From an uncultured Intestinimonas sp. (GTDB taxonomy: Bacteria; Bacillota; Clostridia; Oscillospirales; Oscillospiraceae): a stretch of 35,750 nt of DNA. A program made the position numbers and the translations under genes. Positions 1-7,211 of the stretch are shown one piece after another. Numbering within the stretch: position 1 is the first letter of the stretch; the number at the start of each line of letters is the position of its first letter. The stretch lies in NCBI RefSeq assembly GCF_944387245.1, contig NZ_CALXEE010000017.1, forward strand, positions 1 through 35,750, read 5' to 3'. Under the pieces are notes generated by a model. It was not told the origin of the DNA and searched no databases. It saw only the letters and a list, made by a program, of their open reading frames with translations.

Positions 1-792
1 CTGTGCGGTCTGCGCCGCCGGGGCTACACCCCCCGCTCCATCCGCAACTTCTCCGAGCGCAACGGCGTGAGCAAGGCCGCCTCCACCGTGGAGTTCGCCT
101 TCCTGGAGCACTGCCTCCGGGAGGATCTGAACGACGTAGCCCTCCGCCGGATGGCGGTTCTCCGCCCGGTGAAGCTGGTCATCACCAACTACCCTGAGGG
201 CCAGAGCGAGACCTTCACCGTGGAGAACAACCCCAACCGTCCCGAGGACGGCACCCGTGAGGTCACCTTCTCCCGGGAGATCTATGTGGAGGCCGAGGAC
301 TTCCTGGAGACCCCCGTGCCCAAGTACAAGCGTCTCTACCCCGACGGCCCCGAGTGCCGCCTGAAGGGCGCCTACCTGATCCAGTGCACCGGCTGCAAGA
401 AGGATGAAAGCGGCAACGTGGTGGAGATCTACGCCACCTATGATCCCGACAGCCGCGGCGGCGATCCCGCCGACGGACGGAAGGTGAAGGGCGCCACCAT
501 CCACTGGGTGGACGCCGCCACCGCCGTGGACGCCGAGATCCGGCTCTACGACAACCTCTTTTCCGACGCCGACCCCGACGCCGGCGACAAGAATTTCCTG
601 GACTGCCTGAACCCCAACTCCCTGGAGGTCCTCAGCGGCGCCAAGGTGGAGCGCTGCCTGGCTGACGCCCAGGCCCCCGCCTCCTTCCAGTTCCTGCGCC
701 AGGGCTACTTCTGCGTGGACAACAAGGACTCCAAGCCCGGCCATCTGGTTTTCAACCGCTCTGTGAGCCTGAAGGATTCTTTCAAATTCTAA
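1..792 (+). CDS. glnS: Glutaminyl-tRNA synthetase, C-terminal part (5' end outside window)
   Basis: This is the last 263 codons of a class I glutaminyl-tRNA synthetase, which charges tRNA-Gln with glutamine in the cytoplasm. The frame is open from base 1, so the catalytic N-terminus with the HIGH and KMSKS-type motifs lies upstream of the window or near its edge. Visible stretches match the family's C-terminal half closely: GLRRRGYTPRSIRNF, KLVITNY, DPADGRKVKGATIHWV, the EIRLYDNLF segment and the closing GYFCVDNKDS and VFNRSV of the anticodon-binding beta barrels. E. coli GlnRS has about 554 residues, so a little under half is here. A GlnRS of this type, common in several Clostridia, would make direct Gln-tRNA charging possible beside or instead of GatCAB transamidation. 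A strong terminator follows the stop. Confidence 0.96.
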   Translation: MCGLRRRGYTPRSIRNFSERNGVSKAASTVEFAFLEHCLREDLNDVALRRMAVLRPVKLVITNYPEGQSETFTVENNPNRPEDGTREVTFSREIYVEAEDFLETPVPKYKRLYPDGPECRLKGAYLIQCTGCKKDESGNVVEIYATYDPDSRGGDPADGRKVKGATIHWVDAATAVDAEIRLYDNLFSDADPDAGDKNFLDCLNPNSLEVLSGAKVERCLADAQAPASFQFLRQGYFCVDNKDSKPGHLVFNRSVSLKDSFKF

Positions 793-801
793 GCGGCAGC
801 G

Positions 802-836
802 AACGGCGGACGGCCAGAGGCCGCCCGCCGTTTTTA
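802..836 (+). terminator. Rho-independent terminator after glnS
   Basis: A GC-rich stem of 13 bp (803-815 with 819-831, loop AGA, one A/C mismatch) is followed by a run of T from 831 to 835. It sits 10 bases after the glnS stop and before the ribosome binding site of the next gene, which would therefore need its own promoter or read-through. Confidence 0.85.
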
Positions 837-861
837 ATTCCGCACTTGGAGGTCATAAAAG

Positions 862-1890
862 ATGAAGCAGTATCTCTTCCGCAACGACTACTCCTTCGGC
901 GCCCATCCCAAGGTCCTCTCCGCTCTGGCTGAGACCAATCTGGAGGGCAACATCGGCTACGGCGATGACGCCTACTGTGATCGGGCCAAGTCTCTGATCC
1001 GGGATTTGTGCCAGTGCCCCCAGTCCGAGGTGCAGTTCCTCATCGGCGGCACCCAGACCAACTTCACCGCCATCGCCGCCTTCCTGCGGCCCTGGGAGGG
1101 CGTCATTGCCGCCGACTCCTCCCACATCAACGGCCACGAGGTGGGCGCTGTGGAGGCCACCGGCCACAAGATTCTCCAGATCCATACCGGTTCTGACGGC
1201 AAGATTACTCCGGCGCAGATCGCGCCCATCCTGGAGCGGCACAAGGACGTACATCTGGTCAAGCCCCGGCTGGTGGAGATCGCCGATGCCACCGAGAGCG
1301 GCATGGTCTACACCAAGGCTGAACTCACCGCCCTCTCCGAGTACTGCCGGTCCAATGACCTGCTCCTCTTCCTGGACGGCGCCCGGCTGGGCTCCGCCCT
1401 GGCCTCCTCCCAAAATGACCTGACCCTCCCCGATCTGGCCCGGCTCACCGATGCCTTCTACATCGGCGGCACCAAGAACGGCGCCCTCATGGGCGAGGCC
1501 CTGGTCATCACCAACCCCGCCCTCCAGCCCGATTTCTTCCGCATCAAAAAGCAGCTGGGTGCAGTGCTGGCCAAGGGCTGGCTGCTGGGGGTCCAGTTTG
1601 AGGCCCTGCTGAAAGACGGCCTCTACTTTGAGATGGCCCGCCACGCCAACGCCATGGCCGCCCGTCTCCAGGCCGGCCTGAAGTCTCTGGGCTGGAAGCT
1701 GTGGGTGGACTCCCCCACCAATCAGGTTTTTGCCGTGGTGGACAACGCCACCAAAGCCAAACTTGACACCCTGTGCGCCTATGAGGACTGGTGCCCCGCT
1801 CAGGAGCCCGGCCACACTGTGATCCGCTTCGTTACCTGCTTCGCCACCGCCCCCGAGGACGTGGACGGCTTCCTGGCCGCCCTGCGCTGA
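862..1890 (+). CDS. ltaE: Low-specificity L-threonine aldolase family, PLP-dependent
   Basis: A 342-residue fold-type I PLP enzyme of the threonine aldolase / beta-eliminating lyase family. The usual reaction is cleavage of L-threonine or L-allo-threonine to glycine and acetaldehyde in the cytosol. The N-terminus carries the family's FRNDYSFGAHPKVL stretch, residues 61-68 IGGTQTNF form the cofactor-binding turn, DGAR at 172-175 holds the PLP-ring aspartate, and Lys205 in IGGTKNGA is the expected Schiff-base lysine. Length is normal. The ATG is preceded by GGAGGT at 8 bases spacing. A PsiE-like gene follows after 20 bases, suggesting co-transcription. Substrate preference cannot be read from sequence; related lyases with other beta-hydroxy amino acid substrates are possible. 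Confidence 0.88.
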   Translation: MKQYLFRNDYSFGAHPKVLSALAETNLEGNIGYGDDAYCDRAKSLIRDLCQCPQSEVQFLIGGTQTNFTAIAAFLRPWEGVIAADSSHINGHEVGAVEATGHKILQIHTGSDGKITPAQIAPILERHKDVHLVKPRLVEIADATESGMVYTKAELTALSEYCRSNDLLLFLDGARLGSALASSQNDLTLPDLARLTDAFYIGGTKNGALMGEALVITNPALQPDFFRIKKQLGAVLAKGWLLGVQFEALLKDGLYFEMARHANAMAARLQAGLKSLGWKLWVDSPTNQVFAVVDNATKAKLDTLCAYEDWCPAQEPGHTVIRFVTCFATAPEDVDGFLAALR

Positions 1891-1910
1891 CAGACAGGAG
1901 GGACCCAACT

Positions 1911-2375
1911 GTGGATATTATGTACTATCTGAAGATCAAGATCCCAAACACCATCTACCGCATCGCCCAGCTACTGGAAATTCTGGTCAGCGTTCTGGTG
2001 ATCCTCGCGATCCTGTTCTCCTTTGCCACCATCTTTCACCAGTTGGGCCTTATGGCCACAGATCCCAGCAGCGTGGACGGCCTTCAGTCGTTCCTGTCCA
2101 CTACCTTTACTGTCGTCATCGGCATTGAGTTTCTGAAAATGCTCAGCCGTCACAACCTGAGCTCGGTAGTGGAGGTCCTCCTCTTCGCGATCTCTCGCCA
2201 GATGGTCATCGAGCACACCTCCCCTGCGGAAAATCTGCTGATGGTGGCCGCCATTGCCGCTCTCTTCCTCATCCGCAAATTCCTTTTCATCCCCGGACTA
2301 GACGATAAGCAGACCCTTACCGTTCCCCGCTCCGATGACCCCATAGAAGAACACATCGGCGCTGGTCGTCATTGA
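1911..2375 (+). CDS. PsiE-like small membrane protein
   Basis: A 154-residue protein with about four predicted membrane helices: residues around 15-40 (LLEILVSVLVILAILFSFATIF), 60-80, 88-105 and 110-130. The central RHNLSSVVEVLLFAISRQMVIEH segment, a basic pair before a Glu-containing helix, resembles the phosphate-starvation-inducible PsiE family. The function of that family is unknown. The start is taken as GTG at 1911, because AGGAGGG at 1896-1902 is 8 bases away; the in-frame ATG at 1920 would be 17 bases from it. It follows the threonine aldolase gene closely on the same strand and ends at a bidirectional terminator. No phosphate-responsive site was recognised. Confidence 0.72.
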   Translation: MDIMYYLKIKIPNTIYRIAQLLEILVSVLVILAILFSFATIFHQLGLMATDPSSVDGLQSFLSTTFTVVIGIEFLKMLSRHNLSSVVEVLLFAISRQMVIEHTSPAENLLMVAAIAALFLIRKFLFIPGLDDKQTLTVPRSDDPIEEHIGAGRH

Positions 2376-2376
2376 A

Positions 2377-2419
2377 CAAAAGAGCACGCCCCATCACTCA
2401 GATGGGTCGTGCTCTTTTT
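2377..2419. terminator. Bidirectional terminator between convergent genes
   Basis: An almost perfect 15-bp inverted repeat (2381-2395 with 2401-2415, loop ACTCA, one mismatch) has A residues on its left and T residues on its right, so it can end transcription from both sides. It serves the PsiE-like gene on the + strand and the XRE regulator on the - strand, whose stop codon lies inside the hairpin. Confidence 0.88.
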
Positions 2420-3542
2420 CTGCTTCCTCCGGCGGAGTCTCCGGAGGGACAGACTCTCTTTTCTCCACTCTGGAGAACCGCACGCACTGGAGCAGCACCC
2501 ACAGGGCACACAGCGCCGCCGCCGCCAGCGGCATGGCCCAGGAGGCCTGACCCAGTGGCTCATAGATGCTCCCCAGCGTGGTGGAATAGGGGATGAGCCG
2601 CTGGGTGACCGGCGACCAGGCTATCTTATATACTCGGAGGCCGATCATTCCCCAGCACAGGGCAGTCATGCACCACACCGCCGGAATCCACCGCCGGTGT
2701 CCTCGGCCCAGCAGGGGCAGAGACCCCAGCACTGCCAGGATGGCCAGACAGAGGGAGAAGGCCGACTCCTGCCCCTCGTAGAGCGCGACCGGCAGATCCG
2801 GCCGCTCATAGAAGAGCCAGAAGGCGGCTGCCAGCCAGGGGACCAGCCCCGGCAGCAGCCGGCGGATGGGCGGCCGGACCAGTACCAGCCGCAGACGGCA
2901 CGCATCGCCGCCGCTGCTCCAGCGGAAGACCAGGTACTGGATCACGGCGGTCAGTCCCACGGCGCCCACCAGGATGGCCAGAGCCCCAAACAGGATTGAT
3001 CCACCCTTTCCGCTCAGTAAAAGTCCCTGAACGGAGGCACCCAGCATGGCCTGCGAGGAACCAAACAGCGTCAATGCCACTGCGGCGATGACCGTCTTGG
3101 TCACAAAGGTGAGATTCACCGCCAGACACATCAGGGCATTGGAGATCTGAAACCAGCGGCTGTGATAGGTGTAATACTTTTGCAGGTAGACACCATAGGC
3201 CATGCAGCCCAGGTAGGCGCAGTAGCACAACACCATGGGCATAAAGAGGTCCAGCAGATAGAAGAGCACACCGCCGCCCAGGGCAAAAGCAAAGGACAGC
3301 AGACTCTGCCAGTCGGCCCGGCTCAGGGACCGGATGGGCTTCTCCCCGTCCAGCAGGTCGTCCACTGCCACCCCCAGAGCCCGGGCCAGGGGTACCAGCA
3401 GAGGGACGTCCGGATACCCGCCGCCGCTTTCCCACCGGGAGACCGTCTTGTTGCTCACCCCCAGCATGTCGGCAAGCTCCTGCTGAGTGAGGTTTTTATC
3501 CCGCCGGTACTGCTTCAATCGTTCTGAAAAGCTCTGTTCCAT
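2394..3542 (-). CDS. XRE-family transcription regulator with multi-helix membrane domain
   Basis: A 382-residue protein joining a DNA-binding domain to a membrane domain. Residues about 8-62 are a Cro/CI helix-turn-helix: FSERLKQYRRDKNLTQQELA, then GVSNKTVSRWESGGGYPDVP and LARALGVAVDDLLDGEKP. After a short linker come several hydrophobic helices (SLLSFAFALGGGVLFYLLDLF, then MVLCYCAYLGCMAYGVYL and further helices to about residue 350) and a charged, glutamate-rich tail. Membrane-tethered XRE proteins of this plan are common in Clostridia; the signal sensed is unknown. The start is the ATG at 3542, with GGGGG 10 bases upstream; the frame stays open upstream to 3686, but that stretch crosses the likely promoter. 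The gene is monocistronic, between corA's terminator and its own. Confidence 0.85.
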   Translation of the reverse strand: MEQSFSERLKQYRRDKNLTQQELADMLGVSNKTVSRWESGGGYPDVPLLVPLARALGVAVDDLLDGEKPIRSLSRADWQSLLSFAFALGGGVLFYLLDLFMPMVLCYCAYLGCMAYGVYLQKYYTYHSRWFQISNALMCLAVNLTFVTKTVIAAVALTLFGSSQAMLGASVQGLLLSGKGGSILFGALAILVGAVGLTAVIQYLVFRWSSGGDACRLRLVLVRPPIRRLLPGLVPWLAAAFWLFYERPDLPVALYEGQESAFSLCLAILAVLGSLPLLGRGHRRWIPAVWCMTALCWGMIGLRVYKIAWSPVTQRLIPYSTTLGSIYEPLGQASWAMPLAAAALCALWVLLQCVRFSRVEKRESVPPETPPEEAEKEHDPSE

Positions 3543-3570
3543 TTGGGTCTCGCCCCCTTTCTTTGGCGTC

Positions 3571-3579
3571 ATTGTACCA
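3571..3579 (-). promoter_or_regulatory. Possible extended -10 promoter for the XRE gene
   Basis: On the - strand TGG-TACAAT forms an extended -10 element 29 bases before the XRE start codon. No good -35 box lies 17 bases upstream, so support rests on the extended -10 and position alone. Confidence 0.4.
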
Positions 3580-3609
3580 TGGAATCGGCTCCCGACGCCA
3601 CCCCATTGC

Positions 3610-3639
3610 CCGGGAATTCTGTCTCGCATACCGGGAATT
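3610..3639. repeat. Direct repeat CCGGGAATT x2, possible XRE operator
   Basis: The 9-mer CCGGGAATT occurs at 3610-3618 and 3631-3639, 21 bp apart (two helical turns), just upstream of the possible XRE promoter. The spacing and position suit autoregulation by the helix-turn-helix protein. This is inference only. Confidence 0.35.
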
Positions 3640-3644
3640 GCCCC

Positions 3645-3684
3645 AAAAACACAAGACCCCGGGCCAAAGATACGGCCCGGGGTC
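3645..3684 (-). terminator. Rho-independent terminator after corA
   Basis: A perfect 11-bp stem (3655-3665 with 3674-3684, 8-base loop) is followed on the - strand by TTGTGTTTTT. It begins six bases after the corA stop codon and separates corA from the XRE gene. Confidence 0.88.
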
Positions 3685-3690
3685 ACCGGT

Positions 3691-4620
3691 TCAAAACAGG
3701 TCCTTCTTCTTCAGGATCACGGCAATGACACCAATGATGACGCCGGTGATAATCAGCGGCACCCACCAGAACTGGTCCAACGGCAGCCCGCTACCGTTGA
3801 TATTCATGCCATAGAAACCAAAGACGATGTTGGGGATGGTCAGCAGGATGGTGATGGAGGTCAGCACCTTCATGATGACGTTCAGGTTGTTGGAAATCAC
3901 GCTGGCAAAGGCATCCATCATACCCGAGATGATGGAGGAGTAAATGTTGGCCATCTCAATGGCCTGACGCACCTCAATGAGCACGTCCTCCAGCAGGTCG
4001 TGGTCCTCCTCGTAGAGGGTGATGATACGGCCGCGGAGGATCTTCTCCAGCGTCACCTCGTTGGCCTTCAGTGAGGTGTTGAAGTAAACCAGAGACTTTT
4101 CCAGATCTAGGAGCTGAATGAGCTCCTTGTTCCGCTGGGACTTGTAGAGCTGGCGCTCCATATAGTTGTAGATCTTGTCGATCTGCTTCAGGTACTGGAG
4201 GAAGCGTTTGGCCACCTGCAGCAGCAGATAGAGGATGAAGCTGGTCTTCTTCTGGGTCTCCGCATTCTTCACCAGGCCGTCCTGGAAGTCCCGGATGATG
4301 GGGGTCTCCTTCAGGCAGACGGTGATGATGCACTTCTCCGCCACGATGATGCCCAGGGGAAGGGTGGAGTAGACTACCGCGTCCCCCTTCTCCACCGCGG
4401 GGAGGTCGATGATGATGAGGGTCTGCCCGTCCTCGGTATCGATTCGGGAGGTCTCCTCCTCATCCAGTGCAGCTCTCAAAAAGCCTGGGTCAATGCCCAG
4501 CAGCGCGGTGACGGTGGACATCTCGTCCTCCGTGGGATAGGTGAGGTTCACCCAGCAGCCGTCCTCCGCCTTGTCCAGTTTGGTCATCTGGCCGTTGATG
4601 GTCTTGTGAATGGTCAGCAT
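3691..4620 (-). CDS. corA: CorA-family divalent cation (Mg2+) transporter
   Basis: A 309-residue CorA-family channel, which as a pentamer brings Mg2+ (in some members Co2+, Ni2+ or Zn2+) into the cell. Most of the protein is the cytoplasmic funnel with a long helical segment (about residues 130-240). The two C-terminal membrane helices are VLTSITILLTIPNIVFGF and PLIITGVIIGVIAVIL, separated by the signature YGMN at about 270-273, and the tail KKKDLF is basic. Length is typical of the short CorA subgroup. ATG at 4620 is chosen because GGAAAGG lies 10 bases before it; the in-frame GTG at 4629 would be one base from that site. The gene has its own promoter, terminator and a very long leader, so post-transcriptional control by metal or another signal is plausible. 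Confidence 0.93.
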   Translation of the reverse strand: MLTIHKTINGQMTKLDKAEDGCWVNLTYPTEDEMSTVTALLGIDPGFLRAALDEEETSRIDTEDGQTLIIIDLPAVEKGDAVVYSTLPLGIIVAEKCIITVCLKETPIIRDFQDGLVKNAETQKKTSFILYLLLQVAKRFLQYLKQIDKIYNYMERQLYKSQRNKELIQLLDLEKSLVYFNTSLKANEVTLEKILRGRIITLYEEDHDLLEDVLIEVRQAIEMANIYSSIISGMMDAFASVISNNLNVIMKVLTSITILLTIPNIVFGFYGMNINGSGLPLDQFWWVPLIITGVIIGVIAVILKKKDLF

Positions 4621-4933
4621 TGGTATCACGCCTTTCCCGGCACGGGAAAATGGGTATAAAAATCCCGCACCGCCTCATTTTGCCGCCCCTGCGGGTCTCC
4701 CCGCCCGGGCTTGAACGGCGAATCAGGCGTGCGGTACTCACCGGCCAAATCGGTCAGACGCAGAGCCTATACGCCGTGCTACGTACATGATGTCTTCGAC
4801 TCAAAGGGTCACCGCTCACGGCGCATATCACTCCTTCGGTTTACGGATCGTCTTTCCCACTGTGGAAAGACATATTTATGCCAAATTGTGGGATATATGC
4901 CCACGAATAAACCATTTTACAGTTTATTCAGCA
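4621..4933 (-). promoter_or_regulatory. Long structured 5' leader of corA (candidate riboswitch-like element)
   Basis: About 313 nt separate the deduced transcription start from the corA ATG. In order of transcription the leader has: an 8-bp hairpin (4905-4929), directly abutting a 5-bp hairpin (4888-4904), an 8-bp hairpin (4850-4871), a 7-bp helix CGCCGTG/CACGGCG closing a 52-nt domain (4772-4823), a GCGGG-GAGA-CCCGC hairpin with a GNRA tetraloop (4691-4704), and a 7-bp hairpin (4633-4649) whose 3' arm includes part of the ribosome binding site. The consensus blocks of the M-box, the yybP-ykoY manganese element and the ydaO element were looked for and not recognised. A regulatory RNA is inferred from promoter, length and structure only. 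Confidence 0.55.
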
Positions 4934-4939
4934 GGTATT

Positions 4940-4968
4940 ATTATAAGCCCCTTTCCTTCGGATTGCAA
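4940..4968 (-). promoter_or_regulatory. Sigma-A promoter of corA
   Basis: On the - strand TTGCAA (4963-4968), a 17-base spacer and a perfect TATAAT (4940-4945) form a near-consensus sigma-A promoter. Transcription should begin near 4933. Confidence 0.85.
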
Positions 4969-5041
4969 GCCCTTTTGGATCTGATGCCGTCCTTTCCCCA
5001 GCAAAATACCACTGTCAGTGGCAGCCGTGCGGTTTCGACAG

Positions 5042-5071
5042 AAAAGGCCCGGAGCCATACGGCTCCGGGCC
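5042..5071 (-). terminator. Rho-independent terminator after ftsZ (end of dcw cluster)
   Basis: A perfect 11-bp GC-rich stem (5046-5056 with 5061-5071, 4-base loop) is followed on the - strand by TTTTC. It lies 15 bases after the ftsZ stop and closes the cluster. Confidence 0.92.
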
Positions 5072-5086
5072 CTGTTGATCCACTTT

Positions 5087-6226
5087 TTACTTGTCCCGGT
5101 TGAAGATCTTGAAGATATCCACAAAGGGGTCTTCCTCCGGCTCCTCCGAAAGGGGCTCCAGCGCAGGGCGGTCGTTGGCTCCACCCGGTGTCTTGGCCCC
5201 GCCTCCAGCCCGCTCCTTGCCGGCAGCGTCACGGCCGTTGGAGAACACATTGTTGGAGAGCCCGCCAGCGCCCTCTTCAAAGCCGGTGGAGATGACGGTG
5301 ACCCGGATCTCATCCTCCAACTCCTCGTCGAAGGCGGCGCCAAAGATGATGAGGGCATCGGGGTGGGCGGCCTGCTGCACCAGATTGGCGGCGGTCTCCA
5401 CCTCTTCCAGGCCGATGTCCATGGAGCCGGTGACGTTGACCAGCACGCCGTGGGCGCCGTTGATGGAGGTCTCCAGCAGGGGGCTGGAAATGGCCATCTT
5501 GGCGGCCTCCTCGGCCTTGTTCTTGCCGGCGGCCCGGCCCACTCCCATGTGAGCCATACCGGCATCCTTCATGACGGCGGTGACGTCGGCGAAGTCCAGG
5601 TTGATGAAGCCGGTGTTCTTAATGAGGTCGGAGATGGACTGCACCGCCTGGCGCAGCACATCGTCGGCAATTTCAAAGGCGTTCTGGAAGGTGATCTTCT
5701 GATCGGTGGCAAACTTCAGACGCTCGTTGGGGATGATGACCAGGGAGTCCACCTTGCCCCGGAGCTCCTCGATACCGGCCTCGGCCTGGAGCATGCGGCG
5801 GCGGCCCTCAAAGGCGAAGGGTTTGGTGACCACGCCCACGGTGAGCAGTCCGGCCTCCTTGGCGATATCGGCCACGATGGGCGCCGCACCGGTACCGGTG
5901 CCGCCGCCCATACCGGCGGTGATGAAGACCATGTCCGCATCCTCCAGCGCCTTGGCGATCTGGCCCCGGCTCTCCTCAGCGGACTTGCGGCCTACCTCCG
6001 GATTGGAGCCGGCGCCCTGGCCGCCGGTGAGTTTCTCGCCGATCTGGATCTTGTAGGTGGCGCTGGAAGTGGTCAGCGCCTGCTTGTCCGTATTGACCGC
6101 GATAAAATCTACGCCCTGTACGCCGGAGCGCACCATGCGATTGACAACGTTGCTGCCGCCGCCGCCCACACCGATGACCTTAATGGTGACGACGCTCTCA
6201 GGCCCTGTATCCAATCCAAAAGCCAT
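5087..6226 (-). CDS. ftsZ: Cell division protein FtsZ
   Basis: FtsZ, the tubulin-like GTPase that polymerises into the Z ring at mid-cell; 379 residues. The GTP-binding elements are all present: [15 protein letters not shown] at about 17-31, the tubulin signature GGGTGTG at 107-113, and FNTD-equivalent NTDKQAL at 45-51. The C-terminus has a short variable linker (residues about 320-360, Gly/Ala/Pro/Glu-rich) and ends in [15 protein letters not shown], which takes the place of the conserved tail that binds FtsA and other partners. The start is ATG 6226 with AGGAGG 7 bases upstream; an open stretch to 6283 upstream lacks such a site. It has its own promoter and a terminator, so it can be expressed apart from the rest of the cluster. 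No ftsA lies beside it. Confidence 0.97.
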   Translation of the reverse strand: MAFGLDTGPESVVTIKVIGVGGGGSNVVNRMVRSGVQGVDFIAVNTDKQALTTSSATYKIQIGEKLTGGQGAGSNPEVGRKSAEESRGQIAKALEDADMVFITAGMGGGTGTGAAPIVADIAKEAGLLTVGVVTKPFAFEGRRRMLQAEAGIEELRGKVDSLVIIPNERLKFATDQKITFQNAFEIADDVLRQAVQSISDLIKNTGFINLDFADVTAVMKDAGMAHMGVGRAAGKNKAEEAAKMAISSPLLETSINGAHGVLVNVTGSMDIGLEEVETAANLVQQAAHPDALIIFGAAFDEELEDEIRVTVISTGFEEGAGGLSNNVFSNGRDAAGKERAGGGAKTPGGANDRPALEPLSEEPEEDPFVDIFKIFNRDK

Positions 6227-6291
6227 GCCCGTTCCTCCTATGTAAACAACTAGTGATAGTAAAGCTATGCAGACTGATTCCAATATACTGT

Positions 6292-6320
6292 ATTGTATCT
6301 CTCTTTCCCAGTTAGGTCAA
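6292..6320 (-). promoter_or_regulatory. Sigma-A promoter of ftsZ
   Basis: On the - strand TTGACC (6315-6320), 17 bases, then TACAAT (6292-6297). It lies in the 127-bp gap between divIB and ftsZ, with transcription starting near 6285 and a leader of about 60 nt. Confidence 0.85.
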
Positions 6321-6353
6321 TAGCCTGCGCAAGATTTCGTTCCACTTTCCCCG

Positions 6354-7130
6354 TCAACTTCCGGCCGTTTTCGGGATAAATCGGGGCTGATCCAGGGTGA
6401 GATCCACCACTCCTGTCTCATTTGACTGAATGATGCCCTGGGCCATGGATTCGGTGAGCACCCGGGTCTGCCACATGAAATCGTCGCTCATGCGCATCTT
6501 CACCGTGAGACGCCCATCATAGACCATGGAGATCTCGGCGGCGGAGGAGAGATCGATGGAGGATACCTCGCCCAGAATGTCCCGCTGCTCCAGAGCGGAG
6601 AGCAGGTCCATCAGGCTCTCCAGCTTGAGACCCTCGGCATCCTCCACCGCCAAAGTAGTCCCCACGGCGGGGAGCAGGGCGGTGAGTCCGGAGACCTCCG
6701 CCACACCCGCCTGCTCCGGCTTGGAGACCTGCTCCAGGATCTTACCCTTGGCGTCTATGATCCACCAGCCCTCATCCCCTTGAATGACGGCAGCCGGTGT
6801 GCGCTCGGTGACATTGATGACCAGTCCATCGGGCAGGGCGTGGCGGATGTTCACCTCATCCACATAGGGGAGGGTGGAATAAATTTTCTGCGCCGTCCGC
6901 GAGCTCCCCACCAGGAACAGGTTATCCCCCTTCTCCACCCCGGAGGCATCGATGATCTCCTGGGCAGTGTACCGGCTCACGCCGGTGACGGTGATGTCCT
7001 CCACCCGGAAAAAGACCACACAGCCCGCAGCGATCACCACCAGGATGATGATGAGGGAGAGCACTTTATAGAGGAAACCGAAGCGTCCCCGGTTTCTCCG
7101 CTTTCTTTTGTTGGAACGCCGTGATGCCAT
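6354..7130 (-). CDS. divIB: Cell division protein DivIB/FtsQ
   Basis: A 258-residue bitopic division protein that works with FtsL and DivIC at the septum to activate FtsW and the septal PBP. It has a very basic N-terminus (SRRSNKRKRRNRGR), one membrane helix at about 21-44 (VLSLIIILVVIAAGCVVFF), then a POTRA domain beginning RVEDITVTGVSRYTAQEII and including GDNLFLV and LPYVDEVNIRHALPDGLVINVTER, followed by the FtsQ-type beta domain. ATG 7130 is preceded by GGAGG at 7 bases. It lies between murA and ftsZ, the usual position in dcw clusters of Firmicutes. A weak promoter may lie just upstream. Confidence 0.92.
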   Translation of the reverse strand: MASRRSNKRKRRNRGRFGFLYKVLSLIIILVVIAAGCVVFFRVEDITVTGVSRYTAQEIIDASGVEKGDNLFLVGSSRTAQKIYSTLPYVDEVNIRHALPDGLVINVTERTPAAVIQGDEGWWIIDAKGKILEQVSKPEQAGVAEVSGLTALLPAVGTTLAVEDAEGLKLESLMDLLSALEQRDILGEVSSIDLSSAAEISMVYDGRLTVKMRMSDDFMWQTRVLTESMAQGIIQSNETGVVDLTLDQPRFIPKTAGS

Positions 7131-7172
7131 GGGTCCGCCTCCGGATTCGTTCTCTTTCTTCCTTGTTGGGTC

Positions 7173-7181
7173 AGTATACCA
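7173..7181 (-). promoter_or_regulatory. Possible extended -10 promoter before divIB
   Basis: TGG-TATACT on the - strand makes an extended -10 element about 43 bases before divIB in the 81-bp gap after murA. No convincing -35 box was seen at the right distance. Confidence 0.4.
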
Positions 7182-7211
7182 CACAAAGGTAAGGAAATCG
7201 TTAAGAAATCC

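Noticed and set aside
4621-4933. M-box, yybP-ykoY, ydaO or T-box identity for the corA leader
   Set aside because: The conserved blocks I know for these elements were looked for by eye and not found; a covariance search could overturn this.
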